Shown here: piece by piece, positions 60,708-64,000 of the stretch
Layout: every line of letters begins with the position of its first letter
Position numbering within the stretch: position 1 is the first letter of the stretch
Source of the DNA: Streptomyces sp. CB01249
GTDB taxonomy: Bacteria; Actinomycetota; Actinomycetes; Streptomycetales; Streptomycetaceae
Length of the DNA stretch: 64,000 bases
Assembly (NCBI RefSeq): GCF_001905735.1
Contig: NZ_LISW01000003.1
Coordinates: 434,341-498,340 of the forward strand
Reading direction: 5' to 3'
Notes under the pieces: model-generated
What the model saw: the letters and a program-made list of their open reading frames with translations, nothing else
What the model was told of the DNA's origin: nothing
Databases searched by the model: none
Position numbers and translations under genes: made by a program

Positions 60708-61208
60708 TCAGGGGCGCCTCACCTCGAAGTGCCAGCATCCGTACTCCACGGCGCGTACGTGGACCAGGGCCACCGCCGGGTCCGCGAAGGCCTCCGTGAA
60801 CGCCGCGTCGTACCCGCGCTCCTCGTCCTCGGGGATCTCCAGGAGGCAGCCGCCCACGATGTGGCCGTCCGCGTCGTAGCGGCGCACGGTGCGCAGGGCG
60901 CCCGCGCGGGAGAACGGGTAGCCCGTCCGGCCGGGCTCCGGCCCCTCGCACTCCTCGGCGTGGATGAAGACCGGGCCCTGCTCGTCGTACGCCCCCGGGC
61001 GGGCCCAGGTCGCCGAGGCCCAGCGGCGCAGCGGGGCGTAGGAGACGAGGGCGATGCGCTCCCCCGGTTCGCTGCCGCGCAGGCAGCACCGCAGCGGGTC
61101 GCCGGCCTCGGTGGCGGTGTACGGGACGCAGGGGCGGCCGGCGTCGTCGGTCTCCCGGAGTTCCTTCAGCGCGTCCGGTTCGATCGCGCGTGCCTCGTAA
61201 GTGGTCAT
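60708..61208 (-). CDS. DUF1203 protein
   Basis: A 166-aa protein beginning MTTYEARAIEPDALKELR. Typical family features are AGDPLRCCLRGSEPGERIALVSY, FIHAEECEG and the C-terminal VRAVEYGCWHFEVRR. Five cysteines and several histidines could make a metal site, but no function is known. Its stop lies just outside the intergenic repeat. The frame stays open far upstream on the minus strand only because it is the shadow of the second aminopeptidase gene. Confidence 0.85.
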   Translation of the reverse strand: MTTYEARAIEPDALKELRETDDAGRPCVPYTATEAGDPLRCCLRGSEPGERIALVSYAPLRRWASATWARPGAYDEQGPVFIHAEECEGPEPGRTGYPFSRAGALRTVRRYDADGHIVGGCLLEIPEDEERGYDAAFTEAFADPAVALVHVRAVEYGCWHFEVRRP

Positions 61209-61322
61209 GGTCCCGAGCGTGCCGCGCCGGAACGCCCCGGTCCGGCGGAAAACGGACATCGCCCTGAGTGTGGGTCCCGTGGAAGTATGGCGGGAAACAT
61301 CACAGAGCAAGGAGATGACCGC

Positions 61323-63899
61323 GTGCCTGGCACGAATCTGACCCGCGAAGAGGCACAGGAGCGGGCGCGCCTGCTGACCGTGGACGCGTACGAGATCGAT
61401 CTCGACCTCTCCGGAGCGCAGGAGGGCGGGACCTACCGGTCCGTCACCGTCGTGCGTTTCGACTCCGCCGAGGCCGGTGCGGAGACCTTCATCGACCTGG
61501 TCGCCCCCGCGGTGCACGAGGTCGAGCTGAACGGCAGGGCGCTGGACGTCGCGGCGGTGTTCCGCGACTCGCGTATCACGCTGTCGCACCTGCAGGCCGG
61601 GGCCAACGAGCTGAGGGTCGTCGCGGACTGTGCGTACACCAACACCGGTGAGGGCCTGCACCGGTTCGTCGACCCGGTCGACCAGCAGGCGTACCTGTAC
61701 ACCCAGTTCGAGGTGCCGGACGCGCGCCGCGTCTTCGCGAGCTTCGAGCAGCCCGACCTGAAGGCGACGTTCCGGTTCACCGTGAAGGCGCCGTCCGGCT
61801 GGACCGTGATCTCCAACTCGCCGACGCCGGAGCCGAAGGACGACGTCTGGTCGTTCGAGCCGACGCCGCGCATCTCCTCGTACATCACCGCGCTGATCGT
61901 CGGCCCGTACCACTCGGTGCACAGCAGCTACGAGAAGGACGGCGTGACCGTCCCGCTGGGCATCTATTGCCGGCCCTCGCTCGCCGAGTACCTGGACGCG
62001 GACGCGATCTTCGACGTGACCCGGCTGGGCTTCGACTGGTTCCAGGAGAAGTTCGACTACGCGTACCCGTTCGCCAAGTACGACCAGCTCTTCGTGCCGG
62101 AGTTCAACGCGGGCGCGATGGAGAACGCGGGCGCGGTCACCATCCGCGACCAGTACGTCTTCCGGTCCAAGGTCACGGACGCGGCGTACGAGACGCGCGC
62201 CGAGACCATCCTGCACGAGCTGGCCCACATGTGGTTCGGCGACCTCGTCACGATGGAGTGGTGGAACGACCTCTGGCTGAACGAGTCGTTCGCCACGTAC
62301 ACCTCGATCGCCTGCCTCGCGTACGCCGAGGGCTCGGGGTGGCCGCACTCCTGGACCACGTTCGCCAACTCCATGAAGACGTGGGCCTACCGGCAGGACC
62401 AGCTGCCGTCGACCCACCCGATCATGGCCGACATCCGCGACCTGGACGACGTCCTGGTCAACTTCGACGGCATCACGTACGCCAAGGGCGCCTCGGTCCT
62501 GAAGCAGCTGGTGGCGTACGTCGGCATGGACGAGTTCTTCAAGGGCGTCCAGGCGTACTTCAAGGCGCACGCCTTCGGCAACACCCGCCTGTCCGACCTG
62601 CTGGGCGCGCTGGAGGAGACCTCCGGCCGCGACCTGAAGACGTGGTCGAAGGCGTGGCTGGAGACGGCCGGGATCAACATCCTGCGCCCGGAGATCGAGA
62701 CCGACGAGAACGGGCACGTCACCTCGTTCACCGTGCTCCAGGAGGCGCCCGCGCTGCCCGCGGGTGCCAAGGGCGAGCCGACGCTGCGCCCGCACCGGAT
62801 CGCCATCGGCTGCTACGACCTCGATGAGGCCGGCAAGCTCGTGCGTACGGACCGGATCGAGCTGGACGTCGACGGCGAGCGCACCACCGTGCCGTTCCCG
62901 GCCGGCTCCGCGCGCCCGGCCGTCATCCTGCTCAACGACGACGACCTGTCGTACGCGAAGGTCCGCCTGGACGAGGAGTCGCTGCGGGTCGTCACCGAGC
63001 ACCTGGGCGACTTCACCGAGTCCCTGCCGCGCGCCCTGTGCTGGGCGTCCGCCTGGGACATGACCCGCGACGGCGAACTGGCCACCCGCGACTACCTCGC
63101 GCTGGTCCTGTCGGGCATCGGCAAGGAGTCGGACATCGGCGTCGTGCAGTCGCTGCACCGCCAGGTCAAGACGGCGATCGACCTGTACGCGACGCCGGAA
63201 TGGCGCGAGGCGGGCCTGACGCAGTGGACCGACGCGACGCTCGCGCACCTGCGCGCGGCGGAGCCGGGCAGCGACCACCAGCTGGCCTGGGCGCGCGCCT
63301 TCGCGGCCACCGCCCGCACCCCGCAGCAGCTGGACCTGCTCCGCTCGCTGCTCGACGGCGCCGAGGCGATCGAGGGCCTGGCCGTGGACACCGAGCTGCG
63401 CTGGGCGTTCGTCCAGCGGCTCGCGGCCACCGGACTCATCGACGAGGAGGAGATCGACGCCGAGTACGCGCGGGACCGGACGGCGGCGGGCGAGCGCCAC
63501 GCGGCCTCGGCCCGTGCGGCGCGGCCCAGCGAGGAGGCGAAGGCCGAGGCGTGGGCGTCGGTCGTGGAGTCCGACAAGCTGCCGAACTCGCTCCAGGAGG
63601 CGGTCATCGCGGGCTTCGTGCAGACGGACCAGCGCGAGCTGCTGGCCCCGTACACGGAGAAGTTCTTCGCCTCGGTGAAGGGCGTCTGGGACTCGCGGAG
63701 CCACGAGATGGCCCAGCAGGTCGCGATCGGCCTGTACCCGGCGCTCCAGGTCTCGCAGGAGACCCTGGACGCCACGGACGCCTGGCTGGCCTCGGCCGAG
63801 CCGGGCGCGGGTCTGCGCCGGCTGATGTCGGAGTCCCGCTCGGGCGTGGAGCGCGCCCTGCGGGCCCGTACGGCGGACGCGGCGGCCGCGACCGCGTAA
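61323..63899 (+). CDS. pepN: Aminopeptidase N (M1 metallopeptidase), copy 2
   Basis: An 858-aa cytoplasmic zinc aminopeptidase. AGAMENAG (about 262) and HELAHMWFGDLVTMEWWNDLWLNESFA (His about 298, HExxH-18-E) are intact, with an ERAP1-like C-terminal domain. GTG 61323 (VPGTNLTREEAQERARLLTVD) has AAGGAG upstream, the same start context as copy 1. By gene order I take this as the equivalent of the standard Streptomyces pepN. It is close to copy 1 in sequence but clearly diverged, so this is an old duplication. Confidence 0.95.
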   Translation: MPGTNLTREEAQERARLLTVDAYEIDLDLSGAQEGGTYRSVTVVRFDSAEAGAETFIDLVAPAVHEVELNGRALDVAAVFRDSRITLSHLQAGANELRVVADCAYTNTGEGLHRFVDPVDQQAYLYTQFEVPDARRVFASFEQPDLKATFRFTVKAPSGWTVISNSPTPEPKDDVWSFEPTPRISSYITALIVGPYHSVHSSYEKDGVTVPLGIYCRPSLAEYLDADAIFDVTRLGFDWFQEKFDYAYPFAKYDQLFVPEFNAGAMENAGAVTIRDQYVFRSKVTDAAYETRAETILHELAHMWFGDLVTMEWWNDLWLNESFATYTSIACLAYAEGSGWPHSWTTFANSMKTWAYRQDQLPSTHPIMADIRDLDDVLVNFDGITYAKGASVLKQLVAYVGMDEFFKGVQAYFKAHAFGNTRLSDLLGALEETSGRDLKTWSKAWLETAGINILRPEIETDENGHVTSFTVLQEAPALPAGAKGEPTLRPHRIAIGCYDLDEAGKLVRTDRIELDVDGERTTVPFPAGSARPAVILLNDDDLSYAKVRLDEESLRVVTEHLGDFTESLPRALCWASAWDMTRDGELATRDYLALVLSGIGKESDIGVVQSLHRQVKTAIDLYATPEWREAGLTQWTDATLAHLRAAEPGSDHQLAWARAFAATARTPQQLDLLRSLLDGAEAIEGLAVDTELRWAFVQRLAATGLIDEEEIDAEYARDRTAAGERHAASARAARPSEEAKAEAWASVVESDKLPNSLQEAVIAGFVQTDQRELLAPYTEKFFASVKGVWDSRSHEMAQQVAIGLYPALQVSQETLDATDAWLASAEPGAGLRRLMSESRSGVERALRARTADAAAATA

Positions 63900-63912
63900 C
63901 GAAGCTGGAAAC

Positions 63913-63954
63913 CGCCCGGCGGACAGGCGCTGAAGCGCAGCCGTCCGCCGGGCG
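63913..63954. terminator. Convergent terminator after pepN
   Basis: 12-bp perfect arms CGCCCGGCGGAC/GTCCGCCGGGCG with an 18-nt internal segment. Confidence 0.78.
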
Positions 63955-63966
63955 GGGGCGGGGGGG

Positions 63967-64000
63967 TTACGAGGCGGACGCCTCGTAGCGGGCCCTGAGG
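63967..64000 (-). CDS. Possible C-terminal end of a leftward gene entering from the right edge
   Basis: A TAA stop on the minus strand at 63967-63969, just past the terminator, closes an open frame reading ...LRARYEASAS. The placement after a convergent hairpin supports a real gene end. Only 10 codons are visible, so the product cannot be named. Confidence 0.4.
   Translation of the reverse strand, partial: LRARYEASAS

Noticed and set aside
60708..63704. A 998-codon minus-strand frame that includes the DUF1203 protein at its end
   Set aside because: Only the last 166 codons (from ATG 61208) are real; the upstream extension is the antisense of the second aminopeptidase gene.

Overview
The window is chromosomal DNA from a Streptomyces or a very close relative. 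GC is very high, with strong third-position GC bias that creates long false antisense frames. GTG starts are frequent, terminators are long perfect GC-rich hairpins without U-tracts, and the gene order is a core actinomycete one. From memory, and not checked by any search, the order from about 3 kb to the right end resembles the S. coelicolor SCO259x-SCO264x region: rplU-rpmA-obg, rne, mreBCD-pbp2-rodA, ndk-folC-valS, clpX/clpP2/clpP1/tig, fpg/nei, rpiB, sodF, a subtilase, asd and pepN.

Left part (1-10.6 kb): wall-glycan and nucleotide-sugar genes. These are a dTDP-glucose 4,6-dehydratase cut by the window edge, a long-type glucose-1-phosphate thymidylyltransferase, galE, and a fused glycosyltransferase/CDP-glycerol-type polymerase reading the other way. 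Next come the ribosomal/GTPase set rplU-rpmA-obg, then a three-gene block of galU, a cytidylyltransferase-like enzyme and a glycerol-1-phosphate-dehydrogenase-like enzyme. The last two overlap. With the polymerase they suggest polyol-phosphate wall polymer precursors.

Middle (10.6-38.1 kb), nearly all on the minus strand: a giant RNase E/G with two repetitive disordered arms, the TIGR03936/TIGR03960 radical-SAM-linked pair split by an unusual repeat membrane protein, a CYTH-CHAD protein, the elongasome-type cluster mreB-mreC-mreD-pbp2-rodA, then ndk, DUF4233, folC, valS, a Pro/Gln/Gly-rich membrane-anchored protein, and the proteostasis set clpX, clpP2, clpP1, tig. A sequence matching the ClgR operator lies upstream of clpP1.

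Right part (38.2-64 kb): divergent tRNA-Pro(TGG) and tRNA-Gly(TCC), a small conserved membrane protein, a comparatively AT-rich stretch with an inverted repeat, then a mixed set. It holds an acyltransferase, HD protein, cation/proton antiporter, PP2C phosphatase, Nei-type glycosylase, rpiB, bioY, amino-acid permease, Fe/Zn superoxide dismutase with a Nur-like box, MOSC protein, aldo/keto reductase, DUF4232 lipoprotein, DsbA-like protein, two paralogous aminopeptidases N, an AbiEi/PD-(D/E)XK-like protein, a secreted subtilase, aspartate-semialdehyde dehydrogenase and a DUF1203 protein.

No insertion sequence, CRISPR array, prophage or biosynthetic cluster is visible. The most unusual items are the repeat membrane protein at 15951-17168, the mirrored repeat arms of RNase E, the dehydrogenase/cytidylyltransferase pair, short tandem duplications placed exactly at gene 3' ends, and candidate leaderless promoters (TANNNT 6-7 nt before ATG).
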